A DNA stretch of 64,000 bases from Paenibacillus sp. FSL H8-0537 (GTDB taxonomy: Bacteria; Bacillota; Bacilli; Paenibacillales; Paenibacillaceae). Of the stretch, positions 20,617-31,900 are shown one piece after another. The translations under genes were made by a program, and so were the position numbers. The notes under the pieces are model-generated. The model saw only the letters and a list, made by a program, of their open reading frames with translations, searched no databases and was not told the origin of the DNA. Location of the stretch: NCBI RefSeq assembly GCF_038051995.1, contig NZ_CP150290.1, positions 6,293,501 to 6,357,500 on the forward strand, read 5' to 3'. How positions within the stretch are numbered: position 1 is the stretch's first letter; the number at the start of each line of letters is the position of its first letter.

Positions 20617-20935
20617 GCAGAACTTTGCTTTCATGCTAATTTCAATTAAATTAGCGGTCTTTCATCCTTTTATGAAGGAATATAGAGCCTCTGATGCTAT
20701 TAGCTTCGACATTTTGCCAGCCCCATAAACAAAAAGAATACAGTACCTTCTATATATAATAGAAGAAACGCATCCGAATACCTTCATCTGACGGCAGCAA
20801 ACCGCTAAAACAGCAGAAGATCGCACCTCTGTTCGTACATGGGCAAGCTTTCACCTATGACCCGACAGAAAAGCGATCTTCTATGCTTTATTAATCACGT
20901 ATTGCTCCGATCAAACATCCACCCTATTCCTGTTG
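20617..20935. other. non-coding gap between the ABC transporter genes and the S10 promoter
   Basis: No gene is seen. It holds a small TTCTAT..ATAGAA repeat near 20751-20767 and a separate larger inverted repeat at 20815-20882. The rest is AT-rich and unremarkable. Confidence 0.6.
20815..20882. repeat. inverted repeat downstream of the ABC ATPase gene
   Basis: AGAAGATCGC (20815-20824) and GCGATCTTCT (20873-20882) are perfect 10-base arms around a 48-base loop, with further pairing CTTTTCTGT/ACAGAGG inside. No T run follows on either strand, so a simple terminator is unlikely. It lies 50 bases after the operon end. Confidence 0.6.
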
Positions 20936-21730
20936 TTAACCTAGCACAATCCGATCGTCGGCCAGTTTCTTGCCGCTAATTTGCTCGAATTCGTTGAGCA
21001 GTTGCGCTACAGTCAGATCCTTCTTGCGCTGCTCGTTTACATCAAGAATGATTCGACCCTTGTCCATCATAATAAGCCGGTTGCCAAGACGGATTGCCTG
21101 CTCCATATTATGCGTCACCATCAGCGTCGTCAGCTTCATTTCGTGTACAAGCGAATCCGTGAGCGCTGTAATCAGCTCTGCGCGAGCAGGATCAAGCGCG
21201 GCCGTGTGCTCATCAAGCAGCAATATTTGAGGCTTTGTAAAGGTCGCCATCAAGAGGCTAAGCGCTTGCCGCTCTCCACCTGATAGAAGGCCAACCTTTG
21301 CGCCCAAGCGGTTCTCAAGCCCAATGCCGAGCCTTGAAAGCTGCTCCTTGAAAAAAGCGCGCTTGGCCGGCGTCACACCTAGCATTAGTCCACGAGGCTT
21401 GCCTCTTTTATAAGCCATAGCCAGATTTTCCTCAATCGTCATGCGCGGCGCTGTGCCCGCCATTGGATCTTGAAATACTCTGCCGATCCATTTGCTGCGT
21501 TTATACTCGGGAAGCAGTGTCATTTTATCCCCAGCAATTTCAACATCGCCGGCATCTGGGCGCATGACACCCGATATAATATTCATCAAAGTAGACTTGC
21601 CTGCTCCATTACTTCCAATGACCGTAACAAAATCGCCCGGCTTCAGATGAAGATTAATGTTAATTAAAGCTGTCTTTTCATCAACCGTTCCTGGATTAAA
21701 AAGCTTGGACACCTTTGAAATGTTCAGCAT
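20936..21730 (-). CDS. ABC transporter ATP-binding protein
   Basis: 264 residues with all nucleotide-binding motifs: Walker A GSNGAGKST (39-47), signature LSGGERQ, Walker B LLLDEH and the H-loop VTHN. It energises the permease encoded directly upstream, with which it overlaps by one base (TAATG). Together with the lipoprotein at 22751-23815 it forms an uptake system of the TrpXYZ-like type (ABC_sub_bind family binding protein with a branched-chain-type permease). Substrate cannot be read from the sequence; aromatic amino acids are one possibility by analogy with streptococcal TrpX. Confidence 0.93.
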   Translation of the reverse strand: MLNISKVSKLFNPGTVDEKTALININLHLKPGDFVTVIGSNGAGKSTLMNIISGVMRPDAGDVEIAGDKMTLLPEYKRSKWIGRVFQDPMAGTAPRMTIEENLAMAYKRGKPRGLMLGVTPAKRAFFKEQLSRLGIGLENRLGAKVGLLSGGERQALSLLMATFTKPQILLLDEHTAALDPARAELITALTDSLVHEMKLTTLMVTHNMEQAIRLGNRLIMMDKGRIILDVNEQRKKDLTVAQLLNEFEQISGKKLADDRIVLG

Positions 21731-22647
21731 TACTGCCCACCTCCACGTTGTACAGGATCAGTAAGCAGCTCCGCCGAGCGTTTGCGGGCCATTTTTTTCT
21801 GCTTAAACGATTTCTGAATGGTTGGAACAACAAGGGCAACAATAACGATTACCGCAGTAATCAGCTTTAAGTCAGAAGCTTTGAGCCACTCTACCCGGTA
21901 GGCAATCGTAATAATGATTCGATACACAATGGAACCAAGAACGACAGCCAGCGTAGCCCAAAAAACTTTACGAGCTCCAAAAATAGCCTCACCAATAATA
22001 ACGGAAGCCAAACCGACGACGATAACGCCGATCCCCATGGAAATATCAGCAGCAGTGGACTGCTGTGCGAATAAACCTCCTGATAAAGCAACGAGCGCGT
22101 TGGAGAGGGATATACCGATGATTTTAGTAGTTTCCGTGTTGGAGCCAAAGCTTCGAATCATCCGCTCATTATCTCCTGTTGCGCGCAGGCTTAGCCCTAA
22201 ATCGGTATGCAGAAACAAATCGAGGAGCAGCTTGGTCACAATAACAACGATAACGACAATAACAAGTACGTTGCTAGTCGTAAAAATCGTATCCATGCCA
22301 TATACGGACACATTAGGCTTGCCCATAATCCGCAGATTAATGGAATAAAGGGCTATCATCATAATAATGCCGGATAGCAGGCCATTTATTTTACCTTTTG
22401 TATGCAAAAGCCCGGTAATGGCTCCCGCCACTGCACCGCCAGCAAAAGCAGCAATAGTAGCTACCCAGGGTGATGCACCATTCGTAATCAAAATCATAGC
22501 AATGCCGCCACCCGTAGTGAAGCTGCCTTCTACAGTCAAATCCGGAAAATCTAATATACGATACGTAATGTAGACGCCAAGCGCCATCAAAGCATAAATT
22601 AAACCAAGCTCAATTGCACCAGGCATCGATTTCAATAAACTAAGCAA
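21730..22647 (-). CDS. ABC transporter permease (BPD_transp_2 family)
   Basis: 305 residues with about eight to nine hydrophobic segments, the first near 10-30 (AIELGLIYALMALGVYITYR). The family includes branched-chain amino acid, ribose and TrpY-type permeases. The start follows AGGAGGTTCCCA. It is preceded by a hairpin in the gap after the binding-protein gene and is coupled to the ATPase gene downstream. No fused domain is visible; a single permease suggests a homodimer channel. Confidence 0.92.
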   Translation of the reverse strand: MLSLLKSMPGAIELGLIYALMALGVYITYRILDFPDLTVEGSFTTGGGIAMILITNGASPWVATIAAFAGGAVAGAITGLLHTKGKINGLLSGIIMMIALYSINLRIMGKPNVSVYGMDTIFTTSNVLVIVVIVVIVTKLLLDLFLHTDLGLSLRATGDNERMIRSFGSNTETTKIIGISLSNALVALSGGLFAQQSTAADISMGIGVIVVGLASVIIGEAIFGARKVFWATLAVVLGSIVYRIIITIAYRVEWLKASDLKLITAVIVIVALVVPTIQKSFKQKKMARKRSAELLTDPVQRGGGQ

Positions 22648-22681
22648 TTGGGAACCTCCTCATGGCAAACGGGGGAATTTT

Positions 22682-22720
22682 AAACGGCTACTGCCGTCTA
22701 ATGGCGACAATAGCCGTTAC
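22682..22720. repeat. family-1 hairpin A, diverged copy inside the ABC operon
   Basis: AACGGCTA and TAGCCGTT form a perfect 8-base stem around an inner GCC..GGC pair. The sequence resembles the A hairpin at 37245, 48777 and 51857. It lies in the 103-base gap between the binding-protein and permease genes, where it could stabilise the upstream mRNA. Confidence 0.6.
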
Positions 22721-22750
22721 ATTGTAAAAAAATGCCCGTTAAGTTGCAAA

Positions 22751-23815
22751 CTATTCAATAATGTTGGAAGCAGCATCCTTCACTTGATTTTTCATCTCAT
22801 CGGTTACGGTAATGCCTTGTTCCTTAGCTGCCTTCATGTTCAAAATAAGATCCAGCTTGTCCGGCACGGTTACTTTCATTTCGCCCGGCTTTTTGCCATT
22901 TTTCAAGATATCCACAGCCATTTGGCCTACTTGGTAACCATGGTCATAATATTTGAAGCCAATTGTTGCAAAAGCGCCGCGCTCAACCGTATCACGATCA
23001 CTCGCAAAAAACGGAAGATCATTATCATTAGCTGTTTTAATTAGTGTATCCAGACTGCTCACTACTGAATTATCCAAAGTAATATACAGTGCGTCTACTT
23101 TACCCACAAGGGAAGCAGCCGCCTGCTGTACCTCTGATGTGTTGCTCACAGCTGCACGAACAAGCTTAATGTCATGCTTAGCAAGCGCTTCTTCTGCAAT
23201 TTTTGCCATGACAACTGCATTAGGCTCACCTTCATTAATAACAAGGCCAACATTTTTCACTTTCGGGAAATTAGCAGCTACAAAATCCATTAGCTCTGTA
23301 ATTGCTGAAGGATTTGTATCGGATGCTCCAGACACAAGACCGCCTGGGGCATCAAGATTTGTAACAAGCTTCGAATCAATCGGATCGGTAACAGCTGCAA
23401 AAAGCACAGGACGATCAGTCACTTCTTTCACTAGTGCTTGTGCTGACGGTGTAGCAATACCTAACGCCAAATCACTTTTATCGGCGGCGATCTTTTGAGC
23501 CAGCGTTTGGTTGTTCGCTTGATCTGCTTGCGCCGTATTAAAATCAATGGTCAAATTCTGACCTTCAACCAAGCCCGCATCCTTCAAGGCCGCTATAAAT
23601 CCTTCTCTCGTAGCGTCTAGCGACGGATGTTCGACATATTGTGAAATCGAAATTTTATAATTTTCTTTCGCTCCACTGTCTGTTGCTTCAGCAGAACTGC
23701 TTGGTGCAGTTGAAGCCTGCTCCCCTGTATTACCCGATCCTTTATTGCCCCCACATGCCGAAATGACCAAAACGAGTACTAGCATTAATCCTACCCACAT
23801 ATTTTTCTTCATCAT
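22751..23815 (-). CDS. ABC transporter substrate-binding lipoprotein (ABC_sub_bind family)
   Basis: 354 residues. A signal peptide MMKKNMWVGLMLVLVLV ends in lipobox VISAC, so Cys21 should be lipidated and anchor the protein outside the membrane. A low-complexity Gly/Ser/Thr linker follows, then two Rossmann-like lobes (YKISISQYVEHPSLDATREG; GIATPSAQALVKEV; VTDPIDSKLV). The family (PF04392 type) includes TrpX-like amino-acid binders; the ligand is unknown here. Start ATG 23815 has GGGGAGGG upstream. First gene of a three-gene operon with its own promoter, placed between tuf and rpsJ. Confidence 0.93.
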   Translation of the reverse strand: MMKKNMWVGLMLVLVLVISACGGNKGSGNTGEQASTAPSSSAEATDSGAKENYKISISQYVEHPSLDATREGFIAALKDAGLVEGQNLTIDFNTAQADQANNQTLAQKIAADKSDLALGIATPSAQALVKEVTDRPVLFAAVTDPIDSKLVTNLDAPGGLVSGASDTNPSAITELMDFVAANFPKVKNVGLVINEGEPNAVVMAKIAEEALAKHDIKLVRAAVSNTSEVQQAAASLVGKVDALYITLDNSVVSSLDTLIKTANDNDLPFFASDRDTVERGAFATIGFKYYDHGYQVGQMAVDILKNGKKPGEMKVTVPDKLDLILNMKAAKEQGITVTDEMKNQVKDAASNIIE

Positions 23816-23902
23816 CTCTAAAACCCTCCCCTACATAATAAGCTGCATTTGTCTAAGTTCCCATAAGGTTTCCTTCTATTGCAGCTGTATACATCTTATC
23901 TC

Positions 23903-23932
23903 ATATTAAAGGCGATGCAGCAGCGCCGTCAA
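23903..23932 (-). promoter_or_regulatory. sigma-A-type promoter of the ABC transporter operon
   Basis: The minus strand shows TTGACG, an 18-base spacer and TAATAT, about 85 bases upstream of the lipoprotein start and just after the tuf terminator. No T-box or other riboswitch is evident in the short leader. Confidence 0.65.
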
Positions 23933-23951
23933 TGACTTGTCCATGGAAAAT

Positions 23952-23981
23952 AAAAAAACCTCTCACCGAGGTGAGAGGTTT
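23952..23981 (-). terminator. rho-independent terminator after tuf
   Basis: The minus strand shows ACCTCTCACC, loop-closing TC, GGTGAGAGGT and seven T. A second GC-rich hairpin (GTGCGGCTT/AAGCCGCGCAC, about 23987-24007) lies between it and the tuf stop. Confidence 0.92.
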
Positions 23982-24011
23982 AAGTCGTGCGCGGCTTAAA
24001 GCCGCACGCGA

Positions 24012-25202
24012 TTATTTTTGGATAGTTGCTACAGCGCCAGCGCCTACAGTACGGCCGCCTTCACGGATGGAGAAACGAGTTCCCTCTTCAACCGCGATTG
24101 GAGCGATAAGCTCAACAGTAACTGTGATGTTGTCGCCAGGCATAACCATTTCAGTACCTTCTGGAAGGTTGATGATACCAGTAACGTCAGTTGTACGGAA
24201 GTAGAACTGTGGACGGTATCCAGTGAAGAAAGGCTTGTGACGGCCACCCTCTTCTTTAGTCAGAACGTAGATTTGTGCAGTGAAGTTAGTGTGTGGTTTA
24301 ACCGAACCCGGTTTAGCCAATACTTGTCCACGCTCAATATCTTTACGGTCTACACCACGAAGCAATGCGCCAACGTTGTCGCCTGCTTGAGCGGAGTCAA
24401 GCAATTTACGGAACATTTCAACGCCAGTTACAACGGATTTGCGGGACTCTTCAGCAAGACCGATAATTTCGATCTCGTCGCCTACTTTGATAACGCCACG
24501 CTCAACACGGCCAGTTGCTACTGTACCACGGCCAGTGATTGTGAAAACGTCCTCGACAGGCATAAGGAAAGGTTTCGCAACATCGCGCTCAGGAGTTGGG
24601 ATGTAAGTATCAACTTGCTCGAAGAGCTCGATGATTTTGTCAGCCCAAGGACCTTCTGGGTTTTGCAGAGCTTCACGAGCAGCACCGCGGATGATTGGAG
24701 TGTCGTCGCCTGGGAACTCATACTCGGAAAGAAGGTCGCGAACTTCCATCTCAACCAGTTCAAGAAGCTCTTCGTCTTCAACCATGTCGCATTTGTTCAA
24801 GAATACAACGATGTAAGGAACGCCAACTTGCTTGGACAGCAAGATGTGCTCACGAGTTTGTGGCATAGGACCATCAGCTGCGGAAACTACCAGGATTGCT
24901 CCATCCATTTGTGCAGCACCAGTGATCATGTTTTTTACATAGTCGGCGTGACCTGGGCAGTCAACGTGAGCGTAGTGACGAGCTGGCGTCTCATACTCAA
25001 CGTGAGCTGTCGAGATCGTGATACCGCGCTCGCGCTCTTCTGGAGCTTTATCGATTTGGTCAAAAGCAATAGCAGCACCGCCGTATTTTTTGGAAAGTAC
25101 AGTAGTGATTGCTGCAGTCAGAGTCGTTTTACCGTGATCGACGTGACCAATAGTACCGATATTAACGTGCGGTTTGTTACGTTCAAATTTAGCTTTTCCC
25201 AT
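24012..25202 (-). CDS. tuf: elongation factor Tu
   Basis: 396 residues. GTPase motifs [10 protein letters not shown] (19-28), the switch [10 protein letters not shown] and NKCD are intact; domains 2 and 3 follow and the protein ends [11 protein letters not shown]. It delivers aminoacyl-tRNA to the ribosome. Last gene of the str operon, 116 bases after fusA; a small palindrome GCTTGC-TTA-GCAAGC lies at 25256-25270 in that gap. Confidence 0.99.
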   Translation of the reverse strand: MGKAKFERNKPHVNIGTIGHVDHGKTTLTAAITTVLSKKYGGAAIAFDQIDKAPEERERGITISTAHVEYETPARHYAHVDCPGHADYVKNMITGAAQMDGAILVVSAADGPMPQTREHILLSKQVGVPYIVVFLNKCDMVEDEELLELVEMEVRDLLSEYEFPGDDTPIIRGAAREALQNPEGPWADKIIELFEQVDTYIPTPERDVAKPFLMPVEDVFTITGRGTVATGRVERGVIKVGDEIEIIGLAEESRKSVVTGVEMFRKLLDSAQAGDNVGALLRGVDRKDIERGQVLAKPGSVKPHTNFTAQIYVLTKEEGGRHKPFFTGYRPQFYFRTTDVTGIINLPEGTEMVMPGDNITVTVELIAPIAVEEGTRFSIREGGRTVGAGAVATIQK

Positions 25203-25318
25203 TGAACTTAATCCTCCTCAATATTTAAAAGGTTTTATATGGTGGCTGAGCACTTGCTTGCTTAGCAAGCTGTAATGCCAACCGGAGTAAAAAAGACCAG
25301 CCTAGACAAAGGCAAAAA

Positions 25319-27394
25319 TTATTCGCCTTTGTGTTTAGCAATAATCTCTTCAGAAATCGATTTAGGAACTTCTTCATAGTGAGAAAGCTCCATCGAGAAC
25401 ACGCCGCGTCCTTGTGTACCTGAACGAAGTGTTGTGGAATAACCGAACATCTCGGAGAGAGGCACCTTAGCACGGATAATTTGCGCACCTGCGCGAGTAT
25501 CCATACCTTCAATACGACCACGACGGGAGTTCAACATACCCATAACATCGCCCATGTACTCTTCAGGAACAGTAACTTCAACTTTCATGATTGGCTCAAG
25601 CAGAACTGGCTTACATTTCTCTTTGGCAGCTTTAAGCGCCATCGAACCTGCAATTTTAAACGCCATCTCCGAGGAGTCAACATCATGATAAGATCCGTCG
25701 AAAACAATCGCTTTAACATCAACGAGCGGGAAGCCAGCGATAACGCCGTTCTTCATCGACTCTTCGATACCAGCTTGGATTGGAGCGATAAATTCACGAG
25801 GAATCGATCCACCCACAACCTTGTTCTCGAACACGAAACCGTCACCCGGCTCTTGTGGAACGAATTCAATCCAGCAATGGCCATATTGACCTTTACCACC
25901 GGATTGACGAACGAATTTACCTTCGACTTTTGCAGCTTGACGGAACGTCTCACGATAAGCAACTTGAGGCTTACCAACGTTTGTCTCAACCTTAAATTCA
26001 CGAAGCATACGGTCAACTAGAATCTCAAGGTGAAGCTCACCCATACCAGAGATAATTGTTTGGTTTGTTTCTTCATCCGTATGCGCACGGAAAGTAGGAT
26101 CTTCTTCCGCAAGCTTGGAAATCGCGATACCTAGTTTGTCTTGGTCAGCTTTCGTTTTTGGTTCGATAGCTACCGAGATAACTGGATCAGGGAAATTCAT
26201 AGATTCAAGAATAATCGGTTTTTTCTCATCGCAAAGCGTATCGCCTGTAATGGTATCTTTCAAACCAACTGCAGCAGCGATATCTCCAGAGTAAACCTCG
26301 GAAATTTCTTGACGGCTGTTCGCATGCATTTGCAGAATCCGACCAATACGCTCACGTTTGTTCTTTGTACCATTCAGAACATACGAACCGGATTTTAGGA
26401 CGCCGGAGTACACACGGAAGAACGTCAATTTACCAACATAAGGGTCCGTCATGATTTTGAATGCCAGAGCCGAGAACGGTTCTGAATCTGAAGATTGACG
26501 AATTTCCTCAGTACCGTCATCAAGAGTACCTTTGATAGCTGGTACATCAAGTGGCGATGGAAGGTAGTCAACAACAGCATCCAACATCATTTGAACGCCT
26601 TTATTGCGGTACGAGGAGCCTACGATAACTGGGAAGATTTTAACTTCACAAACGCCTTTACGAAGCGCTGCTTTAATTTCTGGAATTGTAATTTCTTCGC
26701 CTTCCAGATATTTCATCGTCAAATCTTCGTCCAGCTCGGCAACTTTCTCGATCAATTCCGTACGGAGTTCTTCGACTTGGTCGGCATACTCAGCAGGAAT
26801 TTCGATTTTCTCAGGGTCTTTTCCGAGATCATCTTTGTATTTGTATGCTACGCGTTCAACGATATCGATAACGCCGACAAAATCACTCTCAGCACCAATC
26901 GGAATTTGAATCGCAACAGCATTTGCTTGTAGACGTAAACGCATATCCTTGATAACATTCAAGAAATCCGCGCCGATAATGTCCATTTTGTTGATATAAG
27001 CAATCCGTGGAACACCGTAACGGTCAGCTTGACGCCATACGGTTTCGGACTGAGGCTCAACGCCTTCTTTTGCACTGAAAACGCCAACTGCCCCGTCCAA
27101 TACGCGGAGGGAACGTTCAACTTCTACTGTGAAGTCAACGTGTCCCGGGGTATCGATGATATTGATGCGGTGACCATCCCATTGAGCAGTCGTCGCGGCA
27201 GACGTAATCGTAATACCGCGCTCTTGCTCTTGTTCCATCCAGTCCATCGTAGCGGCGCCTTCATGCACCTCTCCGATTTTGTGAGTCCGGCCTGTGTAGA
27301 ACAAGATACGCTCAGTTGTAGTAGTTTTACCCGCATCGATATGCGCCATAATCCCGATATTCCGTGTATTTTTCAAGGAGAACTCTCTAGCCAT
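25319..27394 (-). CDS. fusA: elongation factor G
   Basis: 691 residues, [20 protein letters not shown] at the start, GTPase P-loop [18 protein letters not shown] and NKMD. It drives translocation and ribosome recycling. ATG 27394 is preceded by GAGAGGAGA; an in-frame codon six positions earlier sits upstream of that site. The length matches B. subtilis EF-G (692). Confidence 0.99.
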   Translation of the reverse strand: MAREFSLKNTRNIGIMAHIDAGKTTTTERILFYTGRTHKIGEVHEGAATMDWMEQEQERGITITSAATTAQWDGHRINIIDTPGHVDFTVEVERSLRVLDGAVGVFSAKEGVEPQSETVWRQADRYGVPRIAYINKMDIIGADFLNVIKDMRLRLQANAVAIQIPIGAESDFVGVIDIVERVAYKYKDDLGKDPEKIEIPAEYADQVEELRTELIEKVAELDEDLTMKYLEGEEITIPEIKAALRKGVCEVKIFPVIVGSSYRNKGVQMMLDAVVDYLPSPLDVPAIKGTLDDGTEEIRQSSDSEPFSALAFKIMTDPYVGKLTFFRVYSGVLKSGSYVLNGTKNKRERIGRILQMHANSRQEISEVYSGDIAAAVGLKDTITGDTLCDEKKPIILESMNFPDPVISVAIEPKTKADQDKLGIAISKLAEEDPTFRAHTDEETNQTIISGMGELHLEILVDRMLREFKVETNVGKPQVAYRETFRQAAKVEGKFVRQSGGKGQYGHCWIEFVPQEPGDGFVFENKVVGGSIPREFIAPIQAGIEESMKNGVIAGFPLVDVKAIVFDGSYHDVDSSEMAFKIAGSMALKAAKEKCKPVLLEPIMKVEVTVPEEYMGDVMGMLNSRRGRIEGMDTRAGAQIIRAKVPLSEMFGYSTTLRSGTQGRGVFSMELSHYEEVPKSISEEIIAKHKGE

Positions 27395-27450
27395 GAACTG
27401 GTCTCCTCTCATTAAATGAGATTATTTGTTGATTCAGCGTTAGCCGAATC

Positions 27451-27921
27451 CTACCAACGGTAGTGAGCAAACGCTCTGTTTGCTTCTGCCATTTTGTGTG
27501 TATCTTCGCGCTTCTTAACGGATGCGCCAGTGTTATTGGAAGCATCAGTAATTTCAGCAGCCAAACGCTCTACCATCGTTTTCTCACCGCGGTTACGTGA
27601 GTAGTTCACGAGCCAACGGAGACCAAGCGATGTACGGCGCTCAGGTTTAACTTCGATCGGCACTTGATAGTTGGCACCGCCGACACGGCGTGCTTTAACC
27701 TCAAGTACTGGCATGATATTTTTCAAAGCTGCTTCGAACACTTCCATCGGATCTTTACCCGTGCGTTCTTGGATCAGTTTGAAGGCATCGTACAACAGCG
27801 TTTGTGCTGTTCCGCGTTTACCGTCGATCATAATGCGGTTGATGAGTCTCGTTACCAGTTTGCTATTGTAAACCGGATCCGGAAGCACATCACGTTTTGT
27901 TACAGGACCTTTGCGTGGCAT
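27451..27921 (-). CDS. rpsG: 30S ribosomal protein S7 (uS7)
   Basis: 156 residues; [20 protein letters not shown] at the start and the conserved C-terminal [20 protein letters not shown]. It nucleates 30S head assembly and touches the E-site tRNA. 51 bases downstream of rpsL. Confidence 0.99.
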   Translation of the reverse strand: MPRKGPVTKRDVLPDPVYNSKLVTRLINRIMIDGKRGTAQTLLYDAFKLIQERTGKDPMEVFEAALKNIMPVLEVKARRVGGANYQVPIEVKPERRTSLGLRWLVNYSRNRGEKTMVERLAAEITDASNNTGASVKKREDTHKMAEANRAFAHYRW

Positions 27922-27972
27922 GAGAAAGTCCCCCTTTCCTGAATGATAATTTCATTAGTGGTAAAACAATTC

Positions 27973-28392
27973 TTATTTCTTAACTTTAGGACGTTTAGCA
28001 CCGTATTTCGAACGAGATTGGTTACGGTTGTTAACTCCCGCTGTATCCAAAGCGCCGCGAACGATATGATAACGTACACCTGGAAGGTCTTTTACCCGTC
28101 CGCCACGGATCAATACTACACTGTGCTCTTGCAGGTTATGTCCGATACCCGGAATGTAAGCTGTAACCTCTACGCGGTTAGTCAAACGGACACGCGCGTA
28201 TTTACGAAGTGCAGAGTTCGGTTTTTTCGGAGTCATTGTACCTACACGAGTGCACACACCGCGTTTTTGCGGAGCATTGATGTTTGTAGCTTCACGTTTC
28301 AAGGCGTTGAAACCTTTTTGCAAAGCTGGCGATTTCGATTTAACGACTTTAGCTTGGCGTCCTTTACGGACTAGCTGGTTAATTGTTGGCAT
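27973..28392 (-). CDS. rpsL: 30S ribosomal protein S12 (uS12)
   Basis: 139 residues, [13 protein letters not shown] at the start. The decoding-site loops [11 protein letters not shown] and [13 protein letters not shown] are intact, so no streptomycin-resistance substitution is visible at the usual lysines. Preceded by GGAAGGGGGTGGC. Second gene of the str unit. Confidence 0.99.
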   Translation of the reverse strand: MPTINQLVRKGRQAKVVKSKSPALQKGFNALKREATNINAPQKRGVCTRVGTMTPKKPNSALRKYARVRLTNRVEVTAYIPGIGHNLQEHSVVLIRGGRVKDLPGVRYHIVRGALDTAGVNNRNQSRSKYGAKRPKVKK

Positions 28393-28549
28393 GTTGCCAC
28401 CCCCTTCCGTTATTCATGTCATTTAATATGGTAGACATTACACCTAATTTTAAAGCCCACAGATCCAGGTGGTTCATAAAAGAACAAATAAAAATTCTTA
28501 CCAGTCCATCATCAGGTTGAAGTTGCACCAGCAAAAATGCTTTTTTCCT

Positions 28550-28780
28550 TTATTCATCATCGGTTACGAGCGCTGCCATAGCAGCTCCGACATCAATTCC
28601 GCAGGTTTTCCCAAGGTCTTGCATCGTTTCTACCCATTTGACCGGGATACTCGACCGCTCACACAAATGAAGTACCTTCTCTTTCATTCGTGGATCTGCA
28701 TCTTGAGCAATGTAGACTTCGATTGCTTTATCTTGCTCAAGCATCTTCGTCGTCTGTTTCGCGCCAACTTTAAACTGCAT
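28550..28780 (-). CDS. rplGB: L7Ae-family K-turn-binding ribosomal protein (YbxF-like)
   Basis: 76 residues of the L7Ae/L30e/S12e fold. Recognisable positions are VGAKQTTKMLEQDKAIEVYI near the start, AQDADPRMKEKV, and the hydrophobic C-terminal CGIDVGAAMAALV. In B. subtilis YbxF binds K-turn RNA. It is the first gene after the strong promoter at 28834-28863 and leads into rpsL-rpsG-fusA-tuf, as in B. subtilis. Confidence 0.92.
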   Translation of the reverse strand: MQFKVGAKQTTKMLEQDKAIEVYIAQDADPRMKEKVLHLCERSSIPVKWVETMQDLGKTCGIDVGAAMAALVTDDE

Positions 28781-28833
28781 GGAATCACCTATCCTTTAGC
28801 GGTAGAAGATCACACAATTAGGCACACTTCGAT

Positions 28834-28863
28834 ATAGTATCACCTGTACACCTAGAGTGTCAA
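28834..28863 (-). promoter_or_regulatory. sigma-A-type promoter of rplGB-rpsL-rpsG-fusA-tuf
   Basis: The minus strand shows consensus TTGACA, an 18-base spacer and TACTAT, the last preceded by TG (extended -10). It lies about 50 bases upstream of rplGB, after rpoC. Confidence 0.85.
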
Positions 28864-28998
28864 GTGGCTTTATCAGAAAAGCCGCAAATGTTAGTCATTA
28901 CCTCTTCTGAAAAGCTGCTAGAATCTCGATATACGCATACGCAGGCAGCTTCCCCTCACTTGCAAGGGGAGGCCGCCGCAGCATGCATGCTTCAAGCC

Positions 28999-31900
28999 TT
29001 AGTCAACGGTAACTGCTTCTGATTCCAGTTCGCCTTGGTTTACAACAGTTTCCTGCTCATCCTCAAGACCTACCAGACGGATATTGCGATAACGCGGCAT
29101 ACCCGTACCAGCCGGAATCAACTTACCGATAATAACATTTTCCTTCAGACCAAGCAACTGATCGACCTTGCCTTTAATAGCAGCGTCAGTCAAGACGCGA
29201 GTCGTTTCTTGGAAAGAAGCTGCCGACAAGAACGAATCCGTCTCAAGAGACGCTTTCGTAATACCGAGCAATACAGGTTTCGCTACTGCTGGCTCTTTAT
29301 CAGCAAAGATTGCTTCGCGGTTGGCAGACTCATATTCATGAATGTCTACGAATGCGCCTGGCAGAAGCTTCGTTTCTCCCGCATCAACGATACGGATTTT
29401 GCGGAGCATTTGCTTAACCATGACTTCAATATGCTTGTCATTGATTTCTACCCCTTGGTTCCGGTAGACGCGCTGTACTTCCTGCAAAATATAGTTTTGA
29501 ACACCACGGATACCTTTAATCCGAAGCATATCTTTAGGGTCAATTGAACCATCTGTCAGCTCGTCGCCGGCTTCAAGATGCTGACCTTTTACAACACGGA
29601 TACGCGAACCGTAAGTGATCGCATAAGTTTTGGATTCCGCTTCACCTTGAACTTCGATTTCACGGCGATCCTTCGCTTCACGAATTTCTTTGACCACACC
29701 ATCAAGCTCGGTGATAATCGCTTGACCTTTCGGATTACGCGCCTCGAAAAGCTCCTGAATACGCGGCAAACCTTGCGTAATATCGTCTCCGGCAACACCG
29801 CCGGTATGGAATGTACGCATCGTGAGCTGTGTTCCTGGCTCACCGATGGATTGAGCAGCAATGATACCGACTGCTTCACCGATCTCAACATGCTTGCCTG
29901 TTGCCAGGTTGCGGCCATAACAAGTTTTACAAACGCCATGACGAGCGCGGCAGCTGAGTACGGAACGGATTTGCAGTTTTTCAATACCTGCATCAATAAT
30001 CGCATCGGCTCTGTTGGAATCAATCAGATCGTTGCGGCTTACGATAACTTCGCCAGTCTTCGGATGACGAACGGTCTCGAAAGCGTAGCGGCCTTCAATA
30101 CGGTCGTAAAGATCCTCAATAACCTCTTTACCGTCTTGAATTTTGCTGACTGAGAAGCCTTTATCGGTTCCGCAGTCTTCTTCACGAACGATAACATCCT
30201 GTGCAACGTCAACGAGCCTACGAGTCAGGTAACCGGAGTCAGCTGTACGAAGAGCTGTATCCGCGAGACCTTTCCGCGCTCCATGCGTCGAGATGAAGTA
30301 CTCGAGTACTGTCAGACCTTCGCGGAAGTTCGATTTGATTGGCAACTCGATAATCCGACCCGATGGATTGGCCATCAGCCCACGCATACCGCCCAGTTGG
30401 GTGATTTGCGATTTATTACCCCGTGCTTTCGAGTCAACCATGAGCATAATATTGTTGTAACGATCCATGGACTTCATCAAGATTTCCGTCAGCTCGTCTT
30501 TACATTTGCTCCAAATGCTAATAATCCGGTCATAACGCTCCTCGTTCGTAATCAGACCACGACGGTACTGATTCATAACGATAGCAACCTGATCATCTGA
30601 CTTCTTAAGAAGCTCTGTTTTCTCCGGCGGCACGATAACGTCCGATACGGCGATCGTAATACCTGCACGCGTGGAGTAAGTGAAGCCAAGCTGCTTGATA
30701 CGGTCAAGGATGACAGCCGTCAGCGTCGTATGGTAGTTTCTGAAGCACTCAGCAATAATATTACCGAGATAATCTTTACCAACACCGCCTGCTATCGGCA
30801 ATTCATCAATGATTTTTTTCAAATCACTGCCTTTTTCGTATACAAAATATTTATCCGGCGTTCCGTTCAAGAGGTTCGTTTTCGTAGCCTCGTTGATATA
30901 AGGGAAATCCTCCGGGAAAATTTCGTTAAAAATAACTTTACCAACCGTCGTTGACATCAACGACTGCTGTTGTTTTTCGGTGAACACTGTCTTTTTCAAA
31001 ACTTTCACCGGAATAAAGACACGTGCATGCAGCGAAACAATACCGCGTTGGTACGCCGATACCGCTTCATTCACCGTTGCAAACACCGAACCCGTACCAA
31101 GCGCTTCCTTGTTGTCCATCGTCAGATAATAACTGCCGAGAACCATATCCTGGGAAGGTGTAACGACTGGCTTGCCGTCTTTAGGGTTCAAAATGTTGCC
31201 CGATGCAAGCATAAGCAAGCGAGCTTCCGCTTGTGCTTCTGCAGACAATGGAACGTGGACGGCCATTTGGTCACCGTCGAAATCCGCGTTATAAGCGGTA
31301 CATACGAGCGGGTGAAGCTTGATGGCGCGACCTTCAACCAAAATCGGCTCAAATGCTTGGATACCGAGTCTGTGAAGGGTCGGGGCACGGTTAAGCAGAA
31401 CCGGGTGCTCCTTAATTACTTCTTCAAGAACATCCCATACTTCAGGGCTTACGCGCTCAACTTTGCGCTTCGCGCTCTTAATATTGTGCGCAAGTCCTTT
31501 GTTGACGAGTTCTTTCATAACGAATGGCTTAAACAGCTCAAGCGCCATTTCCTTCGGAAGTCCGCATTGGAACATCTTCAGGTTAGGTCCTACTACGATA
31601 ACGGAACGGCCAGAGTAATCGACACGTTTACCGAGCAAGTTTTGACGGAAACGTCCTTGCTTACCTTTCAGCATATGGCTGAGCGATTTGAGCGGACGGT
31701 TACCCGGTCCAGTCACTGGACGACCACGACGGCCGTTATCAATCAGCGCATCAACTGCTTCTTGAAGCATACGTTTCTCATTTTGCACGATAATGTCAGG
31801 AGCACCCAGATCAAGCAGACGCTTCAGACGGTTGTTACGGTTGATTACACGACGGTACAGGTCATTAAGGTCAGATGTCGCAAAACGTCCGCCATCCAGT

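Noticed and set aside
24018..25205. 395-codon plus-strand frame
   Set aside because: Exact antisense shadow of tuf; biased codon use keeps the opposite strand open.
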